Below are positions 18,593-27,591 of a DNA stretch of 64,000 nucleotides, piece after piece. Under the pieces are notes generated by a model, which worked only from the letters and a program-made list of their open reading frames with translations, was not told where the DNA came from and made no database searches. Position numbers and translations under genes: made by a program. Where the stretch lies: NCBI RefSeq assembly GCF_004522175.1, contig NZ_SDEB01000003.1:124001-188000 (forward strand). The letters are read 5' to 3'. Position 1 is the stretch's first letter; each line of letters begins with the position of its first letter. This stretch comes from Paracoccus ravus. Its GTDB lineage: Bacteria > Pseudomonadota > Alphaproteobacteria > Rhodobacterales > Rhodobacteraceae.

Positions 18593-19843
18593 ATGATCCG
18601 CACTAGCCTACGTGTCGGGCTGGGATTGACCTGTTGCCTGGCCGGGCCACTCATGGCCCAGGACAACATGGACAAGCTCACCAGTATGCAGCGTACCGAC
18701 GCGGTATTCACCACCGTGCCGCAAGACGATGAGCGCGCCGCCGCGCTGAAAGACATCCTGCAATATATCAAGTTGCCCGAGGGGTTTGAGGCAAGCCTCT
18801 ATGCCGTGGTGCCGGATGCCCGGTCCATGGCGGTCGCTCCGCAAGGCACCGTGACCTTCGTCGGAACGCGCAAGGACAAGGTCTGGTCCGTTGTCGACCG
18901 CGACCGGAACCGCCTCGCGGATGAGGTCAAGGATTTTGCGCCCTCGGTCACCTTCGACATCCCGAACGGGCCGTGTTTCTCGCCCGATGGGTTCCTGTTC
19001 ATCGCCGAGCGCAACCGGGTCCTGACCTTCCCGGCAGCCGAGTTCTTTTTCGAAGGGCCCGATCCGGCCGTCGGTGTGGTGGTCGAAAAAGGCAAACTCA
19101 TTCCAGAAGAAGAAGAAAGCTTCAACCACACCGCCCGGGTGTGCCGCGTCGGGCCGGATGGGAAGCTGTATATTTCTCTTGGCCAGCCCCATAACATCCA
19201 GCCGGTCGACAAGCACGAGACGTATGACGAGATCGGCATCGGCGGGATCATCCGGATCAATAAGGATGGCACCGGACGCGAGGTCTATACCCGCGGGGTG
19301 CGCAACTCGGTCGGGCATGATTTCAATCCGGCGAATGGCGAGTTGTGGTTCACCGACAACCAGGTCGACGGGATGGGCGATGACATCCCGCCGGGCGAGT
19401 TGAACCGCCAGACCGAGGCCGGACAGCATTTCGGATTTCCCTGGGTGAACGGCGCGATCGAGATCCCGGACTATAAGGATGTTGCGCGGCCTGAGGGTGT
19501 AGAGTTCGTCCCTCCCGCTGTCGAGATGCAGGCCCATGCCGCCGATCTGGGAATGCGCTTTTATACAGGCAAATCCTTTCCGGCCAAATACCACGGCGGG
19601 ATATTCTCGGCCCAGCATGGTTCATGGAACCGTACCACGCCGGTTGGGGCGCGGGTGATGTTCACGCCCGTCGACGCCGAAGGTAATGCCGGGGCCACTG
19701 AAGTTTTTGCCGAGGGTTGGCTGAACGAGGAAACCGGCGAGTATCGCGGGCGGCCGATGGATATCGCTTTCCTGCCGGACGGCTCGATGCTTGTCTCGGA
19801 TGATTTTGCCGGAGCGATCTGGCGCATTGCCGCGAAGAAATGA
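18593..19843 (+). CDS. Sorbosone dehydrogenase-like (PQQ-type beta-propeller) periplasmic protein
   Basis: I set the start at ATG 18593, eight bases after GGAGG; the frame is open further upstream without support. A signal peptide ends near CCLAGPLMAQ. The 416-residue protein shows the propeller phrases of the L-sorbosone/aldose dehydrogenase family: NGPCFSPDGFLFIAERNRVL, GVRNSVGHDFNPANGELWFT, NQVDGMGDD, and the final FLPDGSMLVSDDFAGAIWRI. Family members are periplasmic sugar or aldehyde dehydrogenases that use PQQ and pass electrons to cytochrome c. The next gene encodes a c-type cytochrome and overlaps or abuts this one, which fits. The substrate is unknown, and PQQ binding is inferred from the family. 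Confidence 0.82.
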   Translation: MIRTSLRVGLGLTCCLAGPLMAQDNMDKLTSMQRTDAVFTTVPQDDERAAALKDILQYIKLPEGFEASLYAVVPDARSMAVAPQGTVTFVGTRKDKVWSVVDRDRNRLADEVKDFAPSVTFDIPNGPCFSPDGFLFIAERNRVLTFPAAEFFFEGPDPAVGVVVEKGKLIPEEEESFNHTARVCRVGPDGKLYISLGQPHNIQPVDKHETYDEIGIGGIIRINKDGTGREVYTRGVRNSVGHDFNPANGELWFTDNQVDGMGDDIPPGELNRQTEAGQHFGFPWVNGAIEIPDYKDVARPEGVEFVPPAVEMQAHAADLGMRFYTGKSFPAKYHGGIFSAQHGSWNRTTPVGARVMFTPVDAEGNAGATEVFAEGWLNEETGEYRGRPMDIAFLPDGSMLVSDDFAGAIWRIAAKK

Positions 19844-19851
19844 GGACAGTG

Positions 19852-20415
19852 ATGACAGCAATTGCTCTCGGCGGGCTGATCCTCGCCGAGAGCGCTTTGG
19901 CAGAAGTCGGAAATCGCGCCGAAGGTCGAAAGCTCGCCGGACAATGCCGCACCTGCCACGGATTGGACGGAGACGCGCAGATGCCGGTCGCGCCGACGAT
20001 CGGAGGGGAATCCGAAGCCTATATCCGCAACCAGCTGACGGCCTTTCGCGACGGGACGCGCGAGCATGAGATGATGACGATTGTCGCAAGAAATCTCAGC
20101 GATCAGCACATCGCCGATCTGGCCGCATGGTATTCCGGGCATAAGATCACGGCGACGCTTTCGGCCGATCCCACCCAGGCGCCCCAGGAATGCGTCGCCT
20201 GCCACGGGGCCGAGGGCATTCGCCAGATGGAAGACGCTCCGAACCTCGCGGGTGAGACGAATATCTATATCGACACACAGCTCAAGGCGTTCCGCAACGG
20301 GACCCGCAAGAACGACATCATGTCGCCCATCGCCGCGGAACTGACTGACGCGCAGATAAGGGCGATTGCCGATTGGTACGGCGCGATCAAGACCGAGATC
20401 ACGCTGACCGAATGA
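19852..20415 (+). CDS. Dihaem cytochrome c (c4-like)
   Basis: This secreted protein of about 187 residues has two CXXCH haem sites, CRTCH and CVACH, in two similar halves. Each half ends with a helix like LADQHIADLAAWYSG, the cytochrome c4 layout. The signal peptide is MTAIALGGLILAESALAE. I prefer ATG 19852, which follows GAGGA; ATG 19840 overlaps the stop of the dehydrogenase gene (ATGA) and would add four residues. It probably accepts electrons from the upstream dehydrogenase and passes them to the terminal oxidase. Confidence 0.88.
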   Translation: MTAIALGGLILAESALAEVGNRAEGRKLAGQCRTCHGLDGDAQMPVAPTIGGESEAYIRNQLTAFRDGTREHEMMTIVARNLSDQHIADLAAWYSGHKITATLSADPTQAPQECVACHGAEGIRQMEDAPNLAGETNIYIDTQLKAFRNGTRKNDIMSPIAAELTDAQIRAIADWYGAIKTEITLTE

Positions 20416-20420
20416 CGGGG

Positions 20421-20443
20421 CAGGGCGCGCTTGCCGCGCCCTG
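20421..20443. terminator. Hairpin after the cytochrome c4-like gene
   Basis: CAGGGCGCG and CGCGCCCTG form a perfect 9-bp stem with a five-base loop right after the stop. There is no T-run, so termination may be partial. It separates the dehydrogenase pair from the TRAP genes. Confidence 0.5.
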
Positions 20444-20528
20444 GCCATGGAATGCCACTGCAAAGGAACCACCGGTTTCAACACAACAGAGCCATAACAA
20501 TCAGGCCGTCATCGTCTGGGAGGACAAC

Positions 20529-21671
20529 ATGACTGACAGCAATGATTCCAAGCGGCACACGCGCCGCTCGTTCCTGCGCAAGGGTGTGGTCGGAGGCTCG
20601 GCGGCAGCTGCGGCCTCGGCGCTTTCCGCCCCGGCGGTGCTGGCGCAGGCCCCCCTTGTCATGAAGATGCAGACCTCTTGGCCTGCCTCGGATATCTGGA
20701 TGGATTTTGCGCGGCAATATGTGACCCGCGTCGAGGAAATGTCTGGGGGAAGGCTCAAGGTCGATCTCTTGCCGGCGGGCGCGGTCGTGGGCGCCTTTCA
20801 GGTCATGGACGGCGTCAGCGACGGGGTGATCGATGCGGCGCATTCGGTCTCGGCCTATTGGTACGGTAAGCACAAGGCCGCGTCCTTCTTTGGCACTGGA
20901 CCGGTCTTTGGCGGCAATGCCTCGACCATGCTGGGCTGGTTCTATCAGGGTGGCGGCAAGGAGCTCTACGATGAATTGACCCAGACCGTTCTGGGCCTGA
21001 ACGTCACGGGCTATATGGGAATGCCCATGCCCGCCCAGCCCTTTGGCTGGTTCAAGACTGAGGTCAATGGCATCGCCGATATTCAGGGCTTCAAATATCG
21101 CACCGTGGGGCTGGCGGCGGATCTGCTGCAAAGCATGGGCATGTCCGTGGCCCAGCTTCCCGGCGGCGAGATCGTCCCCGCCATGGAGCGCGGCGTGATC
21201 GACGCCTTCGAGTTCAACAACCCGTCCTCGGACAGTCGCTTCGGCGCGCAGGATGTGGCCAAGCATTACTACCTGTCCTCGTATCATCAGGCATCCGAAG
21301 CCTTCGAATTCCTCTTCAACCGCGACTTCATGGAGGATCTGCCGCCCGATCTGCAGGCCATCCTGCGCTATGGCGTCGAGGCCTCGGCCACGGCGAACCT
21401 TGCGCTCGCGATGAAGGAATATTCCAACGACCTGCAGAAGCTGCAGGCGGATGCCGGGGTGACCGTCCACCGGACCTCGAAGGAGATCCTCAACGGCCAG
21501 ATCGAGGCCTGGGACAAGGTCATCGCCTCGCTGGAAGAGGACGAGTTCAACAAGAAGGTCCTAGAGAGCCAGCGCGCCTGGGTCGAGAAAGTGGGCTATT
21601 ACGAATTGATGGCCGGCGCGGACCTTGCGCTTGCCTATGAGCATTATTTTCCCGGCAAACTGAAACTGTGA
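20529..21671 (+). CDS. dctP: TRAP transporter substrate-binding protein (DctP type, Tat signal)
   Basis: The start at ATG 20529 follows GGGAGG with good spacing. The 380-residue protein begins with a twin-arginine signal (RRSFLRKG) and a cleavage site near APAVLAQA, so it is exported folded. The body matches DctP-family binders, with IQGFKYRTVGLAADLLQSMG carrying the carboxylate-binding Arg region and VPAMERGVIDAFEFNNP. The pattern is near TakP-like binders of keto acids. It captures an organic acid and feeds the DctQM permease encoded next. The ligand cannot be assigned; association with the sorbosone-dehydrogenase pair hints at an oxidised sugar acid. Confidence 0.9.
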   Translation: MTDSNDSKRHTRRSFLRKGVVGGSAAAAASALSAPAVLAQAPLVMKMQTSWPASDIWMDFARQYVTRVEEMSGGRLKVDLLPAGAVVGAFQVMDGVSDGVIDAAHSVSAYWYGKHKAASFFGTGPVFGGNASTMLGWFYQGGGKELYDELTQTVLGLNVTGYMGMPMPAQPFGWFKTEVNGIADIQGFKYRTVGLAADLLQSMGMSVAQLPGGEIVPAMERGVIDAFEFNNPSSDSRFGAQDVAKHYYLSSYHQASEAFEFLFNRDFMEDLPPDLQAILRYGVEASATANLALAMKEYSNDLQKLQADAGVTVHRTSKEILNGQIEAWDKVIASLEEDEFNKKVLESQRAWVEKVGYYELMAGADLALAYEHYFPGKLKL

Positions 21672-21678
21672 CTTTGGT

Positions 21679-21699
21679 GGGCGCCCTGGTCGGGCGCCC
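21679..21699. terminator. Intercistronic hairpin between dctP and dctQ
   Basis: Two copies of GGGCGCCC separated by TGGTC can form an 8-bp stem directly after the dctP stop. Without a T-run it is more likely a transcript-stabilising or partial-termination element that keeps the binding protein more abundant than the permeases. Confidence 0.45.
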
Positions 21700-21732
21700 T
21701 CGCATCTGCGGGGCACTTACGGACGGGATCGG

Positions 21733-22311
21733 ATGCTGGGTTTCATTCATTTCGCAGATGGTCTGTCGGCATGGTTCGGCAAGACCTTCGGCTGGCTGAT
21801 CATCCTGATGACATTCGGGATGAGCTATGAGGTGCTGGTGCGCTATTTCTTCAATGCGCCGACGCCATGGGCGCTGGATATCAGCTTCATCACCTATGGC
21901 ACGCTCTTCATGATGGGGGGCGCATATACCCTGTCCCGCAATGGCCATGTACGGGGCGATTTCGTTTATCGCACCTGGTCGCCCCGCGTTCAGGCCACGG
22001 TCGACCTGATCCTGTATTTCCTGTTCTTCTTTCCGGGAATCCTCGCGCTGGTCTTTGCCGGCTGGAAATATGCCGCGCGCTCCTGGCGCTACGGAGAGGT
22101 TTCGGTCAACAGTCCGGCCGGCATCCCGATCTATCAGTTCAAGACCGTCATTGTTGTCGCGGGGCTCTTGCTGCTGATCCAGGGCATCGCGCAGGTGTGC
22201 CGCTGCATCCTGTGCATCCGCATGGGCCGCTGGCTCGAAGCCGAGGCCGATGTCGAGGAGACGGACCAGGTTCTCATCAAGGAAGCCGCGCAGCACGCGC
22301 AGCACAAATGA
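21733..22311 (+). CDS. dctQ: TRAP transporter small permease (DctQ)
   Basis: The 192-residue protein has four hydrophobic segments in the DctQ pattern, with MSYEVLVRYFFNAPTPWALD between the first two, a hallmark of the family, and a charged C-terminal tail. It bridges the binding protein and the large DctM subunit in the inner membrane. It lies 61 bases after dctP and 33 bases before dctM. Confidence 0.9.
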   Translation: MLGFIHFADGLSAWFGKTFGWLIILMTFGMSYEVLVRYFFNAPTPWALDISFITYGTLFMMGGAYTLSRNGHVRGDFVYRTWSPRVQATVDLILYFLFFFPGILALVFAGWKYAARSWRYGEVSVNSPAGIPIYQFKTVIVVAGLLLLIQGIAQVCRCILCIRMGRWLEAEADVEETDQVLIKEAAQHAQHK

Positions 22312-22344
22312 GCCGCGACATGCGCCCGGCACGGAGAGATCAAA

Positions 22345-23766
22345 TTGACTGACCCGCAGATCGCCCTTTTGATGCTGGCCATTTTCATCGGCTGTGTGTT
22401 CCTGGGCTTTCCGATTGCCTTCACCCTCATGGCTCTGGGCATCGGCTTTGGCTATTACGCCTATTTCGACCCAGGCCGCATGTGGCGCAGCTTCAATCGG
22501 CTCGACGAGACCGCCAGTTGGTGGGACAGCCTGAGTTTGTGGATCGAGGGCTTCTACAACAACCGGATCTTCGATCTTTTCGTGAACCAGACCTATACGG
22601 TGATCTCGAACGAGGTTCTGACCGCGATCCCGCTTTTCCTGTTCATGGGCTATGTCGTCGAGCGCGCGAATATCGTGGACAAGCTGTTCTCGACCCTGGC
22701 CTTGGCCACACGAAATATTCCCGGCTCGATGGGCGTCGCGGCGCTGCTGACTTGCGCATTATTCGCCACAGCGACCGGCATCGTCGGTGCGGTCGTGACG
22801 CTGATGGGCCTGCTCGCCCTGCCGCAGATGATCAAGAGCCGCTACGACAACTCCTTTGCCAGCGGCATCATCTGCGCCGGCGGCACGCTGGGGATCCTGA
22901 TCCCGCCCTCGATCATGCTCATCGTCTATGCGGCATCGTCGGGTGTGTCGATCGTGAGGCTGTACGCGGCGGCGCTGCTGCCCGGCTTCACCTTGGTCGC
23001 GCTTTACCTGACCTATATTCTCGTGCGGGTCATGGTGAATCCCAGCCTCGCGCCAAAGCCGAGCAAGGAGGAACTTCCCGAGGTTCCCTTTGGCCAGATG
23101 GTCTGGATGCTGCTGACAAGCTTTCTGCCGCTGGCGGTGCTGATCCTTGCCGTGCTGGGCTCGATCCTCTTCGGGCTGGCGACGCCGACCGAGGCCGCCT
23201 CGATCGGGGCGCTTGGCGGCATGGTTCTGGCGGTGGCCTATCGGGCCATGACCTTTCAGCGGTTGCGCGAATCCGTCTATCTGACGGTCAGGACCACCGC
23301 GATGGTCTGCTGGCTCTTCGTCGGCTCCTACACCTTCTCGGCTGTTTTCAGCTATCTTGGTGGTGAGGCGGTGATTGCCGAATTCGTGCAAGGGTTGGAT
23401 CTGACGCCGGTGCAGTTCCTGCTGATCGCCCAGTTGATCATCTTTCTGCTCGGCTGGCCGCTGGAATGGTCCGAGATCATCATCATCTTTGTCCCGATCT
23501 TCCTGCCCTTGCTTCCGCTTTTCGGAATAGATCCGCTGTTCTTCGGGGTTCTGGTCGCGCTGAACCTGCAAACGAGCTTCCTGACCCCACCCATGGCGAT
23601 GAGCGCCTATTACCTCAAGGGGATCGCGCCGCCGCAGATCTCTCTGACCCAGATCTTCAAAGGCGTACTGCCCTATTGCGGCATGGTGTTGATCGCGATG
23701 GTGCTGATGTATCAGTTTCCCTCGATCGTATTTGCCCTGCCGGACGCCATCTATGGTTCACGATGA
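22345..23766 (+). CDS. dctM: TRAP transporter large permease (DctM)
   Basis: The 473-residue membrane protein has about 12 hydrophobic segments and DctM signatures (GILIPPSIMLIVYAASSGVS, and the LTPPMAMSAYYLKG near the end). It starts at TTG 22345, preceded by GGAGAG seven bases upstream; no ATG in frame fits as well. An insertion near residues 35-75 (DPGRMWRSFNRLDETASWWD) is longer than in minimal DctM proteins and is seen in the keto-acid/mannitol-type subgroup. It forms the Na+-driven transport channel with DctQ. Confidence 0.92.
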   Translation: MTDPQIALLMLAIFIGCVFLGFPIAFTLMALGIGFGYYAYFDPGRMWRSFNRLDETASWWDSLSLWIEGFYNNRIFDLFVNQTYTVISNEVLTAIPLFLFMGYVVERANIVDKLFSTLALATRNIPGSMGVAALLTCALFATATGIVGAVVTLMGLLALPQMIKSRYDNSFASGIICAGGTLGILIPPSIMLIVYAASSGVSIVRLYAAALLPGFTLVALYLTYILVRVMVNPSLAPKPSKEELPEVPFGQMVWMLLTSFLPLAVLILAVLGSILFGLATPTEAASIGALGGMVLAVAYRAMTFQRLRESVYLTVRTTAMVCWLFVGSYTFSAVFSYLGGEAVIAEFVQGLDLTPVQFLLIAQLIIFLLGWPLEWSEIIIIFVPIFLPLLPLFGIDPLFFGVLVALNLQTSFLTPPMAMSAYYLKGIAPPQISLTQIFKGVLPYCGMVLIAMVLMYQFPSIVFALPDAIYGSR

Positions 23767-23788
23767 CCCCTGACCCGGAGCGACTCCG

Positions 23789-23950
23789 ATGAAGTTCTTT
23801 CTGGCCTTTCTGTCCTTTGCGACGCTCATCGGCTTTCTTGCGGTCCTTCTGGCGGGCGTCCCGCGGCTGGACCTCTTTTGTCTCGTGGGGATCACGCTCT
23901 TGCTGGCGCTATGGGACACGATCCTGACCCTGCGGGAGCACCGGGACTAA
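23789..23950 (+). CDS. Small two-helix membrane protein, unknown function
   Basis: This 53-residue open frame begins at ATG 23789 with GGAG nine bases upstream, 22 bases after dctM. It encodes two hydrophobic stretches (FFLAFLSFATLIGFLAVLL and LFCLVGITLLLALWDTI) and a short charged end. It is probably co-transcribed with the TRAP genes. No family is recognised. Confidence 0.6.
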   Translation: MKFFLAFLSFATLIGFLAVLLAGVPRLDLFCLVGITLLLALWDTILTLREHRD

Positions 23951-24030
23951 AACGCCGGGCACGGGCTTTCTGATCCAATCGACAGCCCGGCCGTGATATA
24001 CTGGCAAGGCCCCGCACAGGGAGAAAGGCC

Positions 24031-24441
24031 ATGTCCAAGGCTGCCCGCCCAAGCTGTATCCTCGCGGCCTCTCTACTCGCGGCATTCATCGCCGCGCCGC
24101 TTGCGGCGCAGACGGGCCGTTCCGAGCCGCTTCCGCCGCCCGCGCCCGCAGGCCATACGGAGCGCCAGGAGGCCGAGGCCGCCATTGCCGCGGGGACCAA
24201 TGCCGCGCTGATCCGGTTTCTGGCCCGTCATCCCACGGATCCCTCTGCACCGCGTATTCGTGCGGCTTTGTCGGCCAGGACAGGTCCGGATCCGGCGGAC
24301 GCAAACCCCGAAGACCCGGATGCCGCAGCGATCGCGGCCTTCGACGCCGCCCGGTTGCGCGGGACCGCCACGGGCTGGGCCGAGTTTCTTCGGCGATTTC
24401 CGGGCCACCCCCTGACTGTCGAGGCGCGTCATTGGCAGTAG
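24031..24441 (+). CDS. Secreted hypothetical protein
   Basis: The 136-residue product has a clear signal peptide (CILAASLLAAFIAAPLAAQ) and a proline- and alanine-rich mature part. A short segment with LIRFLARHPTDP and, later, EFLRRFPGHPLTVEA resembles the helical repeats seen in some periplasmic tetratricopeptide-like proteins. GGGAGAAAGG precedes the start. I do not recognise a named family. It converges with the leftward membrane protein gene. Confidence 0.65.
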   Translation: MSKAARPSCILAASLLAAFIAAPLAAQTGRSEPLPPPAPAGHTERQEAEAAIAAGTNAALIRFLARHPTDPSAPRIRAALSARTGPDPADANPEDPDAAAIAAFDAARLRGTATGWAEFLRRFPGHPLTVEARHWQ

Positions 24442-24458
24442 GCCGCCCCGCGCCCCCC

Positions 24459-24929
24459 CTAGAGAAATCCGATCCATCGTCCGGCAAGCAGCGCCGCGCA
24501 CCATATCAGCGCCGAGACCAGGGCCAGAACCCGCGTCGAAGGCGCGGGATGGCCGGTCCGCATCGTTTGCCGCCATCCCGCCGAGCGATGCTGAAGCGTC
24601 ACATTGATCAAACCCAGAACGATGATCGCGGCCTTCCAACGAAAGGCGGCGTTGGACAGATATTCCTGCGGTTTGATTGACCAGAGCGCAAAGCCGCTGG
24701 CGACCGCAATTCCCAAACCCAGCGCAGCGGCGCGGACGAGAAACGGCCCGAGGACGCGGATATCGGTCCGGCCAAGCCCGATCAGTCGCAGATCCAAGGG
24801 CAGGATCGCCCCGAGAAGCAACCCGATCCCCAGAATATGCAGCGCGTTGACCAGCATGTAGAGATGGCCCGAGCCGCGCATCGCCCGCGCCTGAGGCATC
24901 TGGGCAAGCCAGTCCAACAGCGTGTCCAA
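24459..24929 (-). CDS. DUF6644-like integral membrane protein
   Basis: The 156-residue protein has about four transmembrane segments with ALHILGIGLLLGAILPLDLRL and ALGLGIAVASGFALWSIKP. These resemble small membrane proteins (DUF6644 from memory) that are often paired with DUF6152 proteins, and the next upstream gene is DUF6152-like. A single His in the first helix pair (HILG) could bind haem or metal, but this is speculative. Its function is unknown. Confidence 0.65.
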   Translation of the reverse strand: MDTLLDWLAQMPQARAMRGSGHLYMLVNALHILGIGLLLGAILPLDLRLIGLGRTDIRVLGPFLVRAAALGLGIAVASGFALWSIKPQEYLSNAAFRWKAAIIVLGLINVTLQHRSAGWRQTMRTGHPAPSTRVLALVSALIWCAALLAGRWIGFL

Positions 24930-24932
24930 GCG

Positions 24933-25316
24933 TCAATCCCTGCGGATGCGGTCGGGATAGATATCGAATTGCTTGCCTCCGATCAGGATCTGGACCGCCT
25001 TCATATGGGCCTTGTCCCTGTCCTGATTGCGATTGCCGATGACGATGATAGCGGCACCCACGGGCGCGGCTTCGGCGGTAAACCCGGACCGCGCGGTCTG
25101 GTTCGGATTGCCCAGATCGATATCCCAGACCGTGCCATCGGCCGCGCGCACCCGCAGCGAGGGATGGGGCGGGTTCATCGAGACGGAGTCGATCCTGCCT
25201 TCAAGGCGGGACTGGTCCTCTTCGGCCCATGACCAGCCGTGATGGGCGAGCGCCGGGCGGATCAGAACCGGCAAGGTCGCGGCGACGCAAAGCAGTTCCC
25301 GGCGGCGAAAAGGCAT
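24933..25316 (-). CDS. DUF6152-like periplasmic protein
   Basis: The start at ATG 25316 follows AGGGGA by seven bases; the open frame extends further upstream without a good site. The 127-residue protein has an arginine-rich signal (RRRELLCVAATLPVLIRPAL) and a mature start AHHGWSWAEEDQSRLEGRID, followed by PPHPSLRVRAADGTVWDIDL and an ending that mentions GGKQFDIYPDRI. This matches my memory of the DUF6152 family, a small beta-rich OB-like fold. It sits four bases upstream of the membrane protein gene, so the two form an operon divergent from the eight-haem cytochrome. Confidence 0.65.
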   Translation of the reverse strand: MPFRRRELLCVAATLPVLIRPALAHHGWSWAEEDQSRLEGRIDSVSMNPPHPSLRVRAADGTVWDIDLGNPNQTARSGFTAEAAPVGAAIIVIGNRNQDRDKAHMKAVQILIGGKQFDIYPDRIRRD

Positions 25317-25482
25317 GTCAAATCCCCTGGCCATGTGCCCCAGCTTAGCGCCGTTTGACCTGTCGCGGGCTGACAATGACGTTATCACGATGCGCGCATG
25401 CCTTTGGGAATGGCACTGGAAATGCCGTGCGAAACCTGCTCAGCATGGGATGGATGCGTTGATGCGATGGGATGTCGAGGTG

Positions 25483-27399
25483 ATGCTTAAACTTGCAGCC
25501 ATGCTGTTTCTGGCTTCCGCATCTATGTCGATCGCGCAGGACCATCCGGTCTATGTCGGCTCGCAGACCTGCGCGTCCTGTCATGCCGATGAGGCGCAAT
25601 CCTGGAAAAATTCGGATCACGGGCTGGCCTGGACAGAGCCTGTGCCGGAAAACGTCCTTGCCGATTTCGACGGGACCAGTTTTTCAGGCAGCGGCACATC
25701 GGTCCAGTTTTCGCGCCGTGGCGAGAAATTCCATGCCAGCGTCACCGAGATGGATGGCAAGACCACGGAATATGACGTCCATTCGGTGGTGGGCGTGAAA
25801 CCTTTGCAGCAGTATCTTTTCGAAACCGAGCCGGGGCGGCTGCAAAGCTTTGACGTGGTCTGGGACGTCGACCGCAAGGAATGGTTTCACCTTTACCCCG
25901 ACGACATGCTGGCCCCCACGGATGGTCTGCATTGGAGCGGTCCCTACAAGAACTGGAACGCGCGCTGCGCTGAATGCCATGCGACCGGCTATCGCAAGCG
26001 CTATGATCCCGCGACCCGAACCTATGCCTCGATGCAGGCCGAGATCGGCGTCGGCTGCGAGGCATGTCACGGCCCCGGCTCGGCCCATCTGCACTGGGCC
26101 GAGGACAAGAAGCCGATCGAGCGGCCCGGTCTGGATGCCTATGGATTTACCATGTCCGTCAAGGCGGGCACCGAGGGCTGGATCCAGCAATGCGCAAATT
26201 GCCATTCCCGCCGCGAGGCGTTTGGCGACGGCAATCCTCTGCCCGGAACGCCGTATCACGACAGCTACCGCCTCGCCCTTCTGACGCCCCAGAATTATCA
26301 CGCCGATGGGCAGATCAAGGAAGAAGTCTATGTCTACGGCTCTTTCCTGCAATCCAAGATGTATGCCAAGGGCGTCGGATGCACGAATTGCCATGACCCG
26401 CACGAGGCCAAGCTGAAAGCAGAAGGCAACGCCATCTGCACGCAATGCCATTCCGAGGCCGGAAATCCCGATTTCCCCAGCTTGCCGCTCAAGGTGTTCG
26501 ACGGGCCGGAGCATCACTTTCACATGGAAGGCTCGGCGGGCGCAGAATGCCGCAACTGCCACATGACCGAGCAGACCTATATGGGCAATGACGAGCGGGC
26601 GGATCATAGCTTTCGCATCCCGCGTCCCGACCTTGCCAAGGCAACCGGCGCGCCGGATGCCTGCACCAGCTGTCACAAGGACAGGACCGCTGACTGGGCG
26701 GCCGAGACCATCGCCGCCTGGTATCCCGATTCCACGCATCGCGGCACGCATTTCGGAACAAGCTTTGCCAAGGCGGCGACTGATCCCGCCGCGGCATTGC
26801 CCGAGTTGCTGCGGATCGCGCGCGATACGGCTCAGCCCGATCTGGTCCGCGCCACCGCGCTTTACCTGATGGAGCCCGCGGCGGACGAGCAGGCGGTGAC
26901 CGATACCGCGCCGCTTCTTGCGGATGACAGTGCCATGATCCGGACGGCGACGGCCCGGCTTTACCGCGCTGCGTCCCCGCTTCAGAAAGTTCAGGACCTG
27001 TTAGGCCTTCTGGACGATCCGGCGCGTCTGGTTCGGATTTCCACGGCGCAGGAACTGCTCGCAGTTCCGATGGCGCATATGCCGAAGGCCATCGCGCAAT
27101 CCATGCAGCGCGTTACGCGCGAATGGCGCGATTCCCTCGCCAACCGGACAGATTTCCCCGAAACCCATCTGGTGCTCGCGGGGACGGCTTTGACGATGCG
27201 GAATTTTTCGGCTGCCGAGGGCGCCTTCCGCGAGGCGGTGCGCTTGGATCCCCAACTCGTGGACGCCTGGGTCATGATCGTTCGCATCAAGGACGCGACC
27301 GAGGGCCCCGAAGCCGCCCGAACCGCTCTGGACGAAGCGCTAGAGGCCAATCCCGGCGAGGTGGCCTTGCTCGATCTGGCACTTCGGCTGGGCGGCTAG
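25483..27399 (+). CDS. Octahaem c-type cytochrome with C-terminal HEAT/TPR-like repeats
   Basis: The secreted protein of about 638 residues has eight CXXCH motifs in order: CASCH, CAECH, CEACH, CANCH, CTNCH, CTQCH, CRNCH and CTSCH. The signal peptide MLKLAAMLFLASASMSIAQ supports ATG 25483; ATG 25450 is an alternative. After the last haem site (about residue 395) come about 240 residues of helical repeats (LVRATALYLMEPAADEQAV and later FSAAEGAFREAVRLDPQLVD). This domain order is known in bacterial multihaem proteins annotated as cytochrome c554-like with tetratricopeptide repeats, often of unknown electron partner. The protein is periplasmic; a redox role in respiration or metal or nitrogen chemistry is possible but unproven. 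Confidence 0.85.
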   Translation: MLKLAAMLFLASASMSIAQDHPVYVGSQTCASCHADEAQSWKNSDHGLAWTEPVPENVLADFDGTSFSGSGTSVQFSRRGEKFHASVTEMDGKTTEYDVHSVVGVKPLQQYLFETEPGRLQSFDVVWDVDRKEWFHLYPDDMLAPTDGLHWSGPYKNWNARCAECHATGYRKRYDPATRTYASMQAEIGVGCEACHGPGSAHLHWAEDKKPIERPGLDAYGFTMSVKAGTEGWIQQCANCHSRREAFGDGNPLPGTPYHDSYRLALLTPQNYHADGQIKEEVYVYGSFLQSKMYAKGVGCTNCHDPHEAKLKAEGNAICTQCHSEAGNPDFPSLPLKVFDGPEHHFHMEGSAGAECRNCHMTEQTYMGNDERADHSFRIPRPDLAKATGAPDACTSCHKDRTADWAAETIAAWYPDSTHRGTHFGTSFAKAATDPAAALPELLRIARDTAQPDLVRATALYLMEPAADEQAVTDTAPLLADDSAMIRTATARLYRAASPLQKVQDLLGLLDDPARLVRISTAQELLAVPMAHMPKAIAQSMQRVTREWRDSLANRTDFPETHLVLAGTALTMRNFSAAEGAFREAVRLDPQLVDAWVMIVRIKDATEGPEAARTALDEALEANPGEVALLDLALRLGG

Positions 27400-27591
27400 G
27401 CGCGCTCGGGGATTACCACGCGCCGTGCGGCCACGACCGGCCAGCGCATCCGCCACACAGAAGATCCGGGCAGGGCGGCGGATTGCCTGCGGGTTGGGCA
27501 GATGCGGTTTTCGGGCGATTTTTCTGTCCCGAATCCTGTCTTTTCCGACGCTTGGTTCCAGTATCAGCCCATGACACGATATGGGGAAATG

